Notes: generated by a model not told the origin, from the letters alone. A stretch of DNA of 64,000 nt from Amorphochlora amoebiformis (GCA_054601695.1 BAAHQB010000064.1:1-64000), one strand, 5' to 3'; positions 1-28,535 are shown, numbered from the stretch's first letter. A program made the numbers and translations.

Positions 1-515
1 CCTAACCCTAACCCTAACCCTAACCCTAACCCTAACCCTAACCCTAACCCTAACCCTAACCCTAACCCTAACCCTAACCCTAACCCTAACCCTAACCCTA
101 ACCCTAACCCTAACCCTAACCCTAACCCTAACCCTAACCCTAACCCTAACCCTAACCCTAACCCTAACCCTAACCCTAACCCTAACCCTAACCCTAACCC
201 TAACCCTAACCCTAACCCTAACCCTAACCCTAACCCTAACCCTAACCCTAACCCTAACCCTAACCCTAACCCTAACCCTAACCCTAACCCTAACCCTAAC
301 CCTAACCCTAACCCTAACCCTAACCCTAACCCTAACCCTAACCCTAACCCTAACCCTAACCCTAACCCTAACCCTAACCCTAACCCTAACCCTAACCCTA
401 ACCCTAACCCTAACCCTAACCCTAACCCTAACCCTAACCCTAACCCTAACCCTAACCCTAACCCTAACCCTAACCCTAACCCTAACCCTAACCCTAACCC
501 TAACCCTAACCCTAA
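1..515. repeat. Terminal telomere array (CCCTAA)n
   Basis: About 86 perfect tandem copies of CCCTAA with no variant units, reading 5'-CCCTAA toward the chromosome interior. This is the C-rich strand expected at a left chromosome end with TTAGGG-type telomeres. The last repeat runs directly into the inverted repeat of the adjacent element. Confidence 0.98.
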
Positions 516-545
516 CACAGCCCGCACATATCGGTCACGAGTGAA
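516..545 (+). repeat. Left terminal inverted repeat (30 bp)
   Basis: Perfect 30-nt inverted match to 3878-3907. Immediately inside, the left end continues as a T run while the right end diverges, so 30 bp is the limit of exact pairing. Confidence 0.95.
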
Positions 546-766
546 TTTTTTTTTAGGGGAGGGTCATCTGACCACTTAAATGTCTTCAATACGCATCAGA
601 ATAGATAAAAATAGAAAAAAAAAAAAATCAGCCGAGCCGTTTTTTAGAAAACGGTTGAAATCATCAAATTTTCAAGTCATAATCATTGAAATTTTTTTTT
701 CAAAATTTGCAATCCTGGAGCACTATGTACTAGTTCGCAGGTGATCTCTAGGTATCAGCGATGTTC

Positions 767-1346
767 CTAGTGCTTCCTACGCCTCTTAGAAGCACGACTT
801 TTAGTAGTTTTTGCACTTTGTTGCCGCATTTCAGCTGTAGTTGAAGTCACCTTTCTCAACCTCTGACGTGGACGTTGCGCCACATTTCCGCCGAGATTCT
901 GGTAAGAGAGCATCGTTAATGCTTCATCTGAGGAGAGGTATTCTTTTAAATCGTCAGTCAGCTTCCCAGACTCCATGATGGCCTCCAACTCGGGCATCCA
1001 TACGTGCTCACATATTGACTTGTGTGTCGCAGATTCACGTGCGTGTCCACAGACGTTGCAGACCTTCTGATCGGGGAGAATGTGATTGGCGTCTGTGTTG
1101 CACGTCCTGAGAAGTTTATATGTGAGCAAGTCGTGTGTGAAAGCCTTCCTTTTGGTCATATGCTCGTGCAAAAAGACCAGGAACATTCGGCTCTCTGTGT
1201 GGTCCCCCACGTCTGGGCTGTCATGGGCGACGACTTTGTTGTGTGATGACATTGAGTGCTCGATGTCCTTCATAATCTTGTTCACATGTTCCGAATTTTG
1301 AGCGTTTAGGGCGGTGGTATCTGCTGGAATTCCTAAGTCTTGGCAC
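767..1346 (-). CDS. Element-encoded protein, C-terminal exon with Cys/His cluster
   Basis: An open frame on the reverse strand begins after a plausible acceptor (TTGCAG at about 1347-1352) and ends at TAG 767-769. It encodes about 190 residues: a charged helical N-terminal part, a Cys/His cluster ([19 protein letters not shown]) that could bind zinc, then an acidic segment and a strongly basic tail ([11 protein letters not shown]) resembling a nuclear localisation signal. Upstream lies a (TA)n-rich intron, so this is probably the last exon of the gene starting at 2577. The exact reading phase across the middle exon is unresolved, and it could be a separate gene. No known transposase domain is recognised. 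Function is unknown; DNA binding is inference. Confidence 0.5.
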
Positions 1347-1417
1347 CTGCAATATGTATATGTATATATGTACGTGTATGCATATATGTTTATATATATA
1401 TACACACACACATATAT

Positions 1418-1466
<49 letters not shown>

Positions 1467-1481
1467 CATACACACAAATAC

Positions 1482-1540
<59 letters not shown>

Positions 1541-1583
1541 GTGTATATGTATATATCACGGTACACATACATACATATGTATA

Positions 1584-1620
<37 letters not shown>

Positions 1621-1644
1621 CCCACCGTGATTGGTACAGGTAGC

Positions 1645-1751
1645 TCAATTAGCATAGCATACACATAGGGCTGCACTCGATTCTTGCCGAAAATTGCCAA
1701 AACAAGATTCATGCACCGTCTTCCCATCCTGGCAATCGCTGTAACATCTGC

Positions 1752-1791
<40 letters not shown>

Positions 1792-1810
1792 CAAACATAC
1801 ATAACATATG

Positions 1811-1887
<77 letters not shown>

Positions 1888-1905
1888 AGTGTGTATATTT
1901 TTTTT

Positions 1906-1986
<81 letters not shown>

Positions 1987-2577
1987 CATATGTAACATAT
2001 AATATACAGACGGATACCTAGTCTTCGTAGACCGTGAGCTGGATGGTGTGCTATTTGGCGTGCTGGCTTTCCGATCGACGTCCTCTATCTTCGCCCGGAG
2101 CGCTAATGCCTCCTTTTTCCAGTCCTCACGTGATGACCGCAGCTTGGACACTTCATGAGCCATTTTCTTACTGTTGGAGAACCTGCGACTCATGTTTGCA
2201 AGCCGAAGATTGTTTTCCTTCTCTTGTAACCGAGTTGGGGGCTTTCGCACGCGATTACCACCCTCAATAAATGTTCCACACGGCATCCTTGCTTCGCGTG
2301 CAAGTTTCTCATACTGTAAGACCAGTGCCGGATCAGGAACACCATCCCTTACCTGCAAAATCCTGTTAACGCAAAATTTGACACATTGGAAAAAATCTAC
2401 CATTTTTCTGGTCTTGGACAATATCACATCTTCTCGTTCATGGTATCTCATCTCCCGATTATACCGATCCCATTGGCCATGAGAGGGAGGCCGGAGACAA
2501 TCGGTGTAGGCAGTTTTCCGGGCCTTTCTGCGCCTCTTGGCCCTTGTGGCTAACGATGCTTTGCGTCGGGTTGGCAT
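1645..2577 (-). CDS. Element-encoded protein, N-terminal exons (basic, coiled-coil)
   Basis: ATG at 2577-2575 opens a 560-nt exon (2018-2577) ending at a GTATCC donor. The protein starts very basic ([20 protein letters not shown]) and has a predicted coiled-coil region ([20 protein letters not shown], heptad-like) followed by a Ser/Thr/Pro-rich stretch. A second segment (1645-1738) follows a (TA)n intron with a TTACAG acceptor; in the phase set by the first exon it ends at a TGA (1645), but another frame stays open toward the distal exon at 767-1346. The protein is therefore either about 215 residues or a longer three-exon product. The family is not recognised. It is divergent from the rightward frame, whose longest reading overlaps the first 34 nt, so one of the two annotated starts is too long. 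Confidence 0.5.
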
Positions 2578-3476
2578 GCGAAATATTAAGTAAAGATTTA
2601 AAAAAGTTGGCAGCCGTATTACGGTATTTCCACCTTAGAATTATTTTTCTTGTCTCTCCTGACAAATATTTTCATGGCTTCGACCCCCGCTCACGGAATG
2701 CGACAAAATCGCGAAGACCGAAGCGGAAAGCAGCTTGCTTGAGAAATTATATAGTTGACGAGCTTCCAGATGATTTCATCGAAGAGTCTGGCGACGAACA
2801 GAACGAAAATCCCTACTTCCCCGGCTTAGGGAGAGAAAACAAGGAAAATGAAATTTCGAGTCCCCCTATTTCTGTGCGCCCAGATCAATCACCAGCGGAT
2901 GCAAAGAATCAAATAGAAAGGTATCAACATATACATAATCGTGAGAAAATATTGTTGTTAGATGTCTTTAAATATTCGAGAACTAACTTATAATGTATGC
3001 ATTTCAGCGAAAAGGACTTCATGGCACGCCACACCTCTGAAATCAAGGAAGCAAACAAAATGATTGCTAACAGCGTGTTGTCCATCTTTGATCGGCTCGG
3101 TAGGAGCGTTCATGGAGCCTTGAAGAACTTCAATGACCCCACAAAGGCGGACCAAACCCCGAACCTGTTTGTACCTCTTCCCCTGTATAACTCGGTTATA
3201 CGCACTATTCTGGGGGAACTGGCTGGTCGTCAGATACGCCTTGATGATTATGACGTATACCAGATACACTCAAGAGCAAACATAGAGAGGGTGGTGCGTG
3301 GAGAGTACCTACAAGCCACTTGGGGCAACGTCATCACAACCGTCCGAACCAGCGCGGAATATCCCTTCAATATTCGCTACTCCAAGTCCTCTGAGAACAT
3401 GAAATGCATCTTCGTTGCTAATGCTAAGAATCCTGATGGGACGCTAGTCCTCAGCTATAACCAAAAGCTCATGTAA
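2544..3476 (+). CDS. Element-encoded protein of unknown function, two exons
   Basis: Two rightward exons join in phase: an open frame ending at 2920 (donor GTATCA) and 3008-3476 (acceptor TTTCAG, stop TAA at 3474-3476). The 87-bp intron between them lacks the long (TA)n seen elsewhere. The first exon encodes a basic patch ([10 protein letters not shown]) then an acidic, Glu/Asn-rich region. The second encodes about 156 residues with a compact, evenly hydrophobic globular composition. The first methionine is uncertain because the longest frame (from 2544) overlaps the divergent gene. I recognise no family. As one of the two gene units of a TIR-bounded element it may encode transposition machinery, but this is positional inference only. 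Confidence 0.5.
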
Positions 3477-3877
3477 GGCTGGTACAAGGTACGTACATTA
3501 TGGTCTTTTTTTGGTGTAATTATGTCATTTCAAAAATTTTGTAATGCGAGTACAGAACGTAATTTTGGAGTACTACAAAAAATTGTTCGATTTGGCTGTA
3601 CACATACTACAGGAGAATCCCCAGATCTCGTTAAAAAGGCCGCACAGCCGTGGTAGCTCCAGTTTTACGTGACAGAACTTCGGATGTACAACCCCGAGAG
3701 GAAATTGTAAATTCGTAAAAATTTTGACTATCATCAGGGGCTGAATTAGTCAATTTTTGAAAATAGTTCATCAAACTTTGAGAGAGTCTTTAGTGAATGT
3801 ATCTTATCGATATGTTAACTTTGTAGCACCTGTCACGTCATTATTCACCTATAGCTACGGTGCTTGAGTCATGAAAT
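3477..3877. other. Element 3' non-coding segment
   Basis: AT-rich sequence between the stop of the rightward gene and the right inverted repeat. I see no reading frame or RNA gene; probably 3' UTR and subterminal sequence of the element. Confidence 0.4.
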
Positions 3878-3907
3878 TTCACTCGTGACCGATATGTGCG
3901 GGCTGTG
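3878..3907 (-). repeat. Right terminal inverted repeat (30 bp)
   Basis: Inverse complement of 516-545, ending GGGCTGTG directly before AACCCTAACCC. Its perfect identity with the left end suggests recent insertion or ongoing constraint. Confidence 0.95.
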
Positions 3908-4247
3908 AACCCTAACCCTAACCCTAACCCTAACCCTAACCCGACACCCTAACCCTAACCCGACACCCTAACCCTAACCCGACACCCTAACCCGACACCC
4001 TAACCCGACACCCTAACCCTAACCCTAACCCGACACCCTAACCCTAACCCTAACCCTAACCCGACACCCTAACCCGACACCCTAACCCGACATTCTAACC
4101 CTAACCCGACACCCTAACCCGACACCCTAACCTGACACCCTAACCCGACACCCTAACCCGACACCCTAACCCGACACCCTAACCTTTACCCGACACCCTA
4201 ACCCTAACCCGACACCCTAACCCTAACCCCTAACCCTAACCCTAACC
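3908..4247. repeat. Degenerate telomeric mosaic of CCCTAA and CCCGACA
   Basis: Right of the element, CCCTAA units are interspersed with many CCCGACA variants (for example CCCTAACCCGACACCCTAAC), one CATTCTAACC and one CCTTTACC variant. Such variant repeats typically mark the proximal, non-telomerase-maintained part of a telomere. The array ends at about 4247; 4248-4491 is AT-rich spacer holding nothing I can identify. Confidence 0.93.
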
Positions 4248-4491
4248 ATGTTCTCATGATCTAGATGATACTAGAATATTCTAGATATTGGTCTTTCAGT
4301 TTCTTTGGAGTAACTAGAATAGTATATTTATAGAACTCAGGTCATTTCGTGTTTTGACTCTTTGACTCGCTAGAATAATCTACAGATTGAGATGTATTTC
4401 TGGATATAATATTATTATGATAAAATATAAAATCTTGAAAATAGGCTATTGGCTAGATTGATAGCTTACACAGATAGGAGTTTATCGACGT

Positions 4492-7600
<3,109 letters not shown>

Positions 7601-8390
7601 CTGACACCATACATGCGCCATGTCACACCATTTTGAACATATTACACCATATCACGCCATGTCAACTGTATATGCACCATATCACACCATTTCGCACCAT
7701 ATCACGCATTGTCAAGCCATGTCGATCATACATGCACCATGTCACACCATTTCGAACATGCCACACCATAGCACGCAATGTCAACTATACATACTTCGCA
7801 CATATCACACCATACCACGCCATGTCAACCATACATGCACCATGTCACACCATTTCGCAACATATCATGCCATGAGAAGCCATGTCAACTATAAATGCAC
7901 CATGTCACACCATTTCGAACATGTCACACTAGAGCACGCAATGTCAACTATACATGCAACATATATCACACCATTGCGCACCATTTCGCACATATCACAC
8001 CATATTACGCCATGTCAACCATACATGCACCATGTCACACCAGGTCACACCATTTCGCACCATATCACACCATTTCAAGCCATGTCGATCATACATGCAA
8101 CATGTCACACCATTTCGAACACCTAACCCTAACCCTAACCATGGACACCATTTCGCACCATATCACACCATGTAAAGGCATGTCAACCTTACATGCACCA
8201 CTTGACACCATTTCGCACCATCTCACAACATATCACGCCATGTCACATGTTCACTGTATTTGAGAGATACAAGCGGATCCAGTTAAGCAATGTCAACCAT
8301 ACATGCACCCGTCACACCATATCACGCCATTTCAACACATGTCAAGTCATGTCACGCCATTCCACACACCACTCCACCACACCACACAGA
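7601..8390. repeat. Minisatellite (ACCATGTCACACCATTTCGC-type)
   Basis: Degenerate tandem array of interlocking units built on CATGCACCATGTCACACCAT, TTCGCACCATATCACACCAT and CATGTCAACCATACATGCAC. It starts immediately at the acceptor of the exon ending at 7600, whose flank (rc GCATGTATGGTGTCAG) resembles the unit (rc GCATGTATGGTTGACATGG). A short CCTAACCCTAACCCTAACC tract interrupts it at about 8122-8140. Confidence 0.85.
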
Positions 8391-8936
8391 TTTAGTAATA
8401 ATCGCTCTGCCTTGTATACGCTCACATGTCATGATACACTTTGATCCCATGTCATGATACACTTTGATCTCATGTCATGATACACTTTCATTGGGTTCAT
8501 GATACGAGCTCATGGACTTCATTCTAAATGAATGTACATACTTCATCAGATTAATGTCTTGAGGCCTTGAGTACATTTGTCTCTGGTTAAGGGAAAATAC
8601 AGACAAACCACAACAGCAACTTAGCTGCGATATTAAGGGAAAATACAGACACACCACAGCGGAAACTTAGCTGCAATAGAGCATCTTGTAACACCGATAT
8701 ATTTGTATATACATATATATATATATTTTTATATATATATATATATTATATATATATATTATATATATATATATATATATATGTTTATACGTGTGTAGAT
8801 ATATATATATAGATATAGGTGTATTCTAATACATATATATACAAATATGTATATACATATACCTATATATATATATATATGTATATAAAATAATATATAT
8901 ATATATTATATATCTATATATATATATATAATATAG

Positions 8937-8985
<49 letters not shown>

Positions 8986-9447
8986 GTGTGTGTGTGTGGA
9001 TGTTTACGTATGAGAAAATGTGTGTGAATTTAGTACGGTACTTGTTTTCTAATGGTTTCTTGAGCCAATACTAGTCTCGAATGTGCCCTGTCCCTAGCTG
9101 ATGCAACGGGCCGGCGTATCTAGGAATTACATTAGCCATAACACCTCAATACCGGTGGGACAGGTTGGGGCTTCATTTGGGGACTAGAGTTGGGGCCTTG
9201 ATTTGGGGATAGAGTTGGGGTCTAGAGTCGGGGAGTAGAGTTGGGGCTTATTGTTGGATTGAGGTTGAAAATGGGGCTGATGATTGCATTCATGATATGA
9301 GTGCGTTTGAGGTTCAGTTTGGGCTGGATTGGTGTTTGGAGCATGTTGTCGTTTGGGTGAGATTTCCGTTGGAGTTCGGTCAGGGGATAGGATAGCACAT
9401 CAGGGAAGGTGGCGCAACAACACACACACAGAATCGAAATTGCATAC
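8391..9447. repeat. Intronic AT-rich and G-rich repeats
   Basis: 8400-8490 has three copies of a CATGTCATGATACACTTTGAT unit; 8580-8670 has a direct duplication of a 59-bp segment (GGGAAAATACAGACAAACCA-type). 8690-8990 is (TA)n. 9150-9250 is a G-rich tandem (TTGGGGACTAGAGTTGGGG). No exon could be assigned; the missing FAM13-like exon should lie in this interval if the gene is continuous. Confidence 0.6.
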
Positions 9448-9952
9448 CTGATAGCCCTTCCACACAGCTTGAATTTGAATCGCACAGCTCTCACGAATGA
9501 GCGATTTCTTGTACTGAAGAAACAAAGCATCAAAAGACCTCAAAATCCAGGACCGACGCCCTATTTTCATTCTAACAACGGAATAAAAACTGTAGATTAT
9601 TGTCACACCTTGTATGTTGCTACCAAATCTGATTTCTCTGCTTGACTCAGGGTGTCCCTCTCATTGTTTAGCTGCTCCCGTATTTGCTGAATTTTCAACA
9701 AGCACAAATTCGAATAGTGTATGTTTTCTGGACATATCGTGTGTAAATGTGCTATGTGTGTATGTATATACATATACATATACATATACATACATGTATG
9801 TATGAGTATGGATGTGTGTGTGTGTGTGTATGAGGTATGCGTGTGAGGGAGAGATTTCTGTGTATATATTTATATACATACATACATACATACATACATA
9901 TGTGTGTGTGTGTGTTTGTGTGTGTCGTCGATTAGGGTTATATATATATATA

Positions 9953-9989
<37 letters not shown>

Positions 9990-9990
9990 G

Positions 9991-10060
<70 letters not shown>

Positions 10061-10155
10061 TTATATATACACATATTATATTCATATATTTTATATTTAC
10101 ATATATTATATATATATATATATATATATACATTCACATATAAACACATACATAT

Positions 10156-10195
<40 letters not shown>

Positions 10196-11137
10196 TGTAA
10201 GAGTTTTATTCATACATACACACATACATTTTAGAAAGTACATTCATACAGATTAAATTATAAATGTACACGATTTTGAATTTGTCTAAAGAACTAATGC
10301 GAGAACCTTGCAATGGTTAAGGTACTCGTTTCTGAGCTTGGTGGAGAGCTTGAAGGGCTTCTCGGTCTTGAGAATGACTTTTGTGACGGGCCTCTTGGCT
10401 GAACCAAACTCGGAGGCTGAGCGTGAACCTGATCCTGATCCTAAGACAGACTCTGAGCCCAAGCCTGAGCCTGATCCTAAAGCGGCGACCTGGAGGATGG
10501 TGGTAGACGGCGTGGAGGCTACGGTGGGATATTTGATGTCTTGATTTCTGACCGCACTTCGGTGGCGCTTGAGCGTGGAGTATGGCAGATAATTGTCTAA
10601 AGCCTGAATACAAATCAACCAATGGTATGGAATGTAATATTCAATGTAGTTGAGCAAGAATCCAAAAGTGAGTTGGCACAGCACCTTGGCGAAAGTCGGC
10701 TTGTCCTGCCACAATAGCTGCACGGCCCGGTGCGCGCACTCGGATATAAACAACGGTATGCCAGGTCCCCCTTTTCCGTCTCCGCCTGTGTCTAAACTGC
10801 GTAGCCCGCCCAGATGGGAACCTCCAGCCCTTGGGTCCCCCCTCAAATTCTGAGCTACACCCGAAGATCTCGATCCCTCAGACGAAACCCCCGTTGACCT
10901 TGCAGCCCTCGTTGTCCGTGATCGTCCCCTAGGACCTGACCTAATTATTGACCCTGACTCTGCCCCCGGCCCGGATGAGTTGAAGTTCGAGTTGGGACTG
11001 TTGCTATTCGAAGCGCCGGGAGTGGAGTTTGGGGAGTTGAAGTCCAACTCAGTCATGACCCCAGTGAAGATTCCTGGCTGACTTGACTTTGAGGTTGACG
11101 CTGACGTGGATTCACCCAAAGAGTACCTCAAAGACAT
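9448..11137 (-). CDS. Probable N-terminal half of FAM13-like gene (IQ-like motif)
   Basis: ATG at 11137-11135 opens exon 10685-11137, joined in phase 0 to 10307-10603, then 9609-9686 and 9448-9513. The 153-bp-plus first exon encodes a Ser/Asn/Gly-rich low-complexity N terminus, then a folded-looking segment ([19 protein letters not shown]) that continues as [20 protein letters not shown]. The second exon contains a Gly/Ser/Glu repeat coded by GATCCTGA-like units. The two small exons encode a charged helix ([20 protein letters not shown]) and a helix with an IQ-like calmodulin-binding pattern ([11 protein letters not shown]). Donors are GTGCTG, GTTCTC, GTGTGA and GTATGC. No named family is recognised for this part. 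It could be an independent gene; same strand and order suggest it precedes the FAM13-like exons at 4492-7600. Confidence 0.5.
9765..10200. repeat. Intronic (TA)n/(CA)n microsatellites
   Basis: Long TA runs with TACA/TATG interruptions and a GT block (9811-9830, 9901-9925), filling the intron between exons 10307-10603 and 9609-9686. Confidence 0.9.
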
Positions 11138-12394
11138 CCTCAACCCTCCTGACCAAATTAAACCAAATCAACACAAAACCAAGTATGAGTTGCCACCAAT
11201 TAATTCTCAACTCTACTCGTATCTCACACGTTAACCTCGGTTAAAACCGCAAGGACACACAATGCAACCAGTCATGACCAACCATAGCCTACAGCTTTTC
11301 ATAATTCATTCATGCGTAAGAATAATCCTGCGAATCGATCTCCCATGCTCGCATTGTGAAAGTTTTCCTCAAGGTGGTTTGCCTCAAAACATCTTCCAAG
11401 ACGATTCCTAAGAATCTCTCACTTCCCTCTGATGATCCATGAATGATCCCACGAATTTGGAACCAATTCCAGGAATATGCATATCATCCACGCTCAAGTT
11501 GCCCATCCTGGTTGAAATATCGCCCTAGATGAATTTTTCGCAACAGAAGTTCATGCACATCATGCATTTCATGCTCCCGCAGGAATGCACGTGCTGGGGT
11601 CCGAGTAATGCTTCAGGTGCGGCGAAGGTTAAGCTCAAACGCAAGCCCAAAGTCAAGGAGCATGAACCTGTCTTGGCCTGACATTTTCCTCTCTAACTAT
11701 TCGTTTTTCCCCGTGGAAACCGCGCGCAGTCCACGTGATTTTCTCCATGCACGCGCAGCGAAAGCTCGCCCCAAGTTCAGCAAGTGAAGCTGTACTCACT
11801 TGAACCAACCTACCTAAGTTCTTCCGCATACAATCCCAGTCCTTATCTCGTTCAACTAGCCCGTTCACGCACCTCGATTCCCATGAAATGCCCTGGAGGC
11901 AGACGGGCAAGGCGTTGGGCGTCAGCGAGGCCGTCTCTCGAGCGTCGTGGAGGTTCAGGAGATGTGAAGAGATTCTCTCCGTGAATAAGCCGCCACTACA
12001 CGTCACTGCCCGTGATTTATATTAGACCCTAGATCCTAATAATCATCCTATGCCCCGGGAATACGGTTCGAATACCCATGGATCCCGGGAAAAGTACCCT
12101 ACTTGGCGCATTTTGATCTAGTAAAGAATAGTTCGGTGTTCTTTTCGCTTGTCGTTTGCTTGCTGGCGATGGGGACAGGGACATCGGCCCCGGAGGCCGT
12201 GAACCAAGGAAGGCAAGTGTAAACATGTAAAACACTTCGTTCTCGAATTCCAAGGCGGCCTTGAACGACATTTGTCTTGCGGTCGTTTGATAATAAGGGA
12301 TTACACAATTACATTCAAACCACAACCGCGAACCACCACGTTGCGCTACTCGAAACACGGCCTGTCGTGTTTATGCTGGTTGCTTTTATTTCAG
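11138..12394. promoter_or_regulatory. Divergent intergenic region plus unresolved AMPK beta 5' exon
   Basis: Unique, moderately GC sequence between the start of the leftward gene (11137) and the first recognised AMPK beta exon (12395). It should contain both promoters and at least one 5' exon of AMPK beta, because the exon at 12395 starts with two carried bases. I see no recognisable core promoter motif. Several short frames exist but none joins in phase to 12395. Confidence 0.4.
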
Positions 12395-14165
<1,771 letters not shown>

Positions 14166-14173
14166 TATTTCAC

Positions 14174-14257
<84 letters not shown>

Positions 14258-14275
14258 TATATATACACACACATT

Positions 14276-14308
<33 letters not shown>

Positions 14309-14344
14309 CATACATATATATATATATATCTGTGGATGTATATA

Positions 14345-14387
<43 letters not shown>

Positions 14388-14416
14388 TACATGTGCATGC
14401 ATGTGTATGATATGTC

Positions 14417-14464
<48 letters not shown>

Positions 14465-14469
14465 TATAT

Positions 14470-14506
<37 letters not shown>

Positions 14507-14533
14507 TATACATATATATATAAATATATATGT

Positions 14534-14571
<38 letters not shown>

Positions 14572-14583
14572 ACAATATATACA

Positions 14584-14618
<35 letters not shown>

Positions 14619-14651
14619 CATATATTATATGCATGTGTATGATATGTCTAC

Positions 14652-14686
<35 letters not shown>

Positions 14687-14691
14687 ACTGA

Positions 14692-14744
<53 letters not shown>

Positions 14745-15506
14745 GGAGTGACGCAAAGGTACCGAGCAAAAGGTTTACCCCAGTCAAAGGACAGATTCAT
14801 CACGACAATCTGCTACAAGCCTAGGCTTGGGCTCGCAACGTGACTCTTACGTGAGACTTGATGCAAGCCTTATACACGTGGGCGTTTATTCAATGGCTCT
14901 CTATAGCTAGGCTCTATATATGTCTAGTATGCATACGTACCGTACGCGCGGCCACACCGATCGCGAACGAGCCTTGAAGTTCTAGAAGTTAATTTTCATG
15001 AGATAAGTGAAGATAATCATTCTACTCACTAGAGTCATTCCCGGTCTGCCATTTCATCATACTGTAGATACTCTAGATACTGTAGATACTGGAGATACTG
15101 GCCACGTGGCCAACTAGTCTTAGTCTAATTAACGAATAGTTTTTCTAACTAGTCTAAAAACCGCCCTATTAATTCAATAGTAATTGGTCCTCCGGTCTTC
15201 AGACTATCAGTATACTAGATACTACTCAGTGTCTGGGATCCGGATATGCTAGATATGTACCACCCGAACTAAAGGGATAGAGGCTAGTCTCTTGGGTCTA
15301 GTAGTCGCACGGTGCCAGTTTTTTCAACTATTTAGATTACCCTGCGTCGAGTCTGCAGTTGCAGTGTCTAGAATAGCCCCAGCGGGTGCTTGTAACTTAA
15401 TTACAAGTGGCAGACCAATTCATTGAATTCAACCCGAGTATTACTTGAAACTATGTACATTTGCACGTACACCAATTTTCGTATACGTATACAACTCAGA
15501 GACGGT
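14166..15506. other. Convergent intergenic region
   Basis: Lies between the 3' ends of AMPK beta (+) and the GT49-GT47 gene (-). 14180-14750 is (TA)n. 14830-15500 is unique sequence with small GATACTGTAGATACT repeats at 15060-15100. I see no gene and no recognisable poly(A) signal. Confidence 0.6.
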
Positions 15507-25595
<10,089 letters not shown>

Positions 25596-25659
25596 CTGAC
25601 AAAACCAACCTATGCTCACACTGTAAACCCAACACTGTAAACACAACACAATGCAGGTA

Positions 25660-27155
<1,496 letters not shown>

Positions 27156-27159
27156 ATAA

Positions 27160-27880
27160 GATCGATGGGATGTATGATTTGGACCAGCTGGGTTGCTCCA
27201 CATGGTTCGAGAGTTCGAGGGTTGGACTCCACAGGAGTTACTAGGACGGAATCGGCCACACCAACGCCTTTCACTCCATACCGGCATGGAAGCCCAACCC
27301 TATGTACAAACCATATTTTATGCCTATACATGTGTACAAATATATCAAGACAAATATGCGTATATATCAGTGAAATATATACACACGTATGTTTTGTAAT
27401 TTGTACTCTAATTTCGTTGTTGATTAGGATCGAGATCTCATCTCTCTTTCCCTCTCTATTCCATCTCTCTTTCCATCTCTCTTCCCTCTCTCTTTTGTAT
27501 TTCCCTTTCCCTGTCCTTCTCATATCTCTTTCCCTCACTCTCATCCCTGTTTTCCTCTCTCTCTCATCTCTCTTTCCCATGGTCATGTCCTAAGCATCGA
27601 GATTCCATGCTCATGTCCAAAGCATCGAGATTCCATGCTCATGTTCTAATTCCATGGTAATATTCTAACATGCTTTGCACTTAGGATTGAATCGAGACTC
27701 CATGCTCATATTCTAACATGCTTTCTACTTAGGATTGCCTTCTAACATGCTTTCTACTTAGGATTGCCATGCTCATATTCTAACATGCTTTCTACTTGGG
27801 ATTGCCTTCTAACATGCTTTCTACTTAGGATTGCCATGCTCATATTCTAACATGCTTTCTACTTAGGATTGCCTTCCACT
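27160..27880. other. Unique island, pyrimidine tract and minisatellite
   Basis: 27160-27310 is a GC-balanced unique island open in several frames on both strands; I cannot decide whether it is an exon. 27435-27580 is a TCTCTTTCCC-rich pyrimidine tract. 27640-27870 is a tandem of TTCTAACATGCTTTCTACTTAGGATTGCC-type units (about 28-45 bp). Confidence 0.5.
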
Positions 27881-27884
27881 GCGG

Positions 27885-27955
<71 letters not shown>

Positions 27956-28019
27956 GCATAATATATAGCTCATATGTATACATATATATTTAAATATATA
28001 TATATATATATATCATATA

Positions 28020-28080
<61 letters not shown>

Positions 28081-28137
28081 CGACATATATATTGCCAGCT
28101 GTACATTATACACACACACGCACACACACACACACAC

Positions 28138-28198
<61 letters not shown>

Positions 28199-28305
28199 CA
28201 CATGCACATACAACTTGAGATATATGTATATATATATATGCATATATACATATGTATATATTTACATATATATATATATATATTATATTTAAATAATACA
28301 ATTCA

Positions 28306-28350
<45 letters not shown>

Positions 28351-28359
28351 TACACCCAC

Positions 28360-28447
<88 letters not shown>

Positions 28448-28465
28448 TATATATATATACATATA

Positions 28466-28498
<33 letters not shown>

Positions 28499-28500
28499 TT
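27885..28500. repeat. (TA)n tracts
   Basis: TA tracts with a CA block at 28110-28140, between the 28536-28838 exon and the minisatellite to its left. Confidence 0.92.
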
Positions 28501-28535
28501 CGTATGTGTATAATATGTGTACATAATATGTATAC

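Larger units (their letters stand above)
516..3907. mobile_element. TIR-bounded element inserted in telomeric repeats
   Basis: A 3392-bp segment begins CACAGCCCGCACATATCGGT and ends with the exact inverse complement; the two 30-bp ends (516-545, 3878-3907) match perfectly. CCCTAA DNA lies on both sides. The left flank ends CCCTAA and the right flank starts AACCCTAA, consistent with a 2-bp AA target duplication, although telomeric flanks make this ambiguous. Inside are a leftward gene or genes (767-2577) and a rightward gene (to 3476), both apparently spliced, with (TA)n tracts inside the leftward introns. Architecture fits a cut-and-paste DNA transposon, but I recognise no transposase catalytic signature, so the class is open. 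What is seen: TIRs, flanks, reading frames. What is inferred: mobility. Confidence 0.8.

Noticed and set aside
1354-1630. Long Ile/Tyr/His/Thr-repeat reading frames here and throughout the window
   Set aside because: They are translations of (TA)n, (TACA)n and (CA)n tracts, open in several frames on both strands, with no start context or family.
7620-8390. CRISPR-like array of regularly spaced repeats
   Set aside because: Units are degenerate and contiguous without unique spacers of even length, and the sequence is eukaryotic intronic DNA.
12171-12220. MGTGTSAPEAVNQ as a myristoylated first exon of AMPK beta
   Set aside because: The start matches the MGxxxS pattern, but the available donors end in phase 0 while exon 12395 needs two carried bases.
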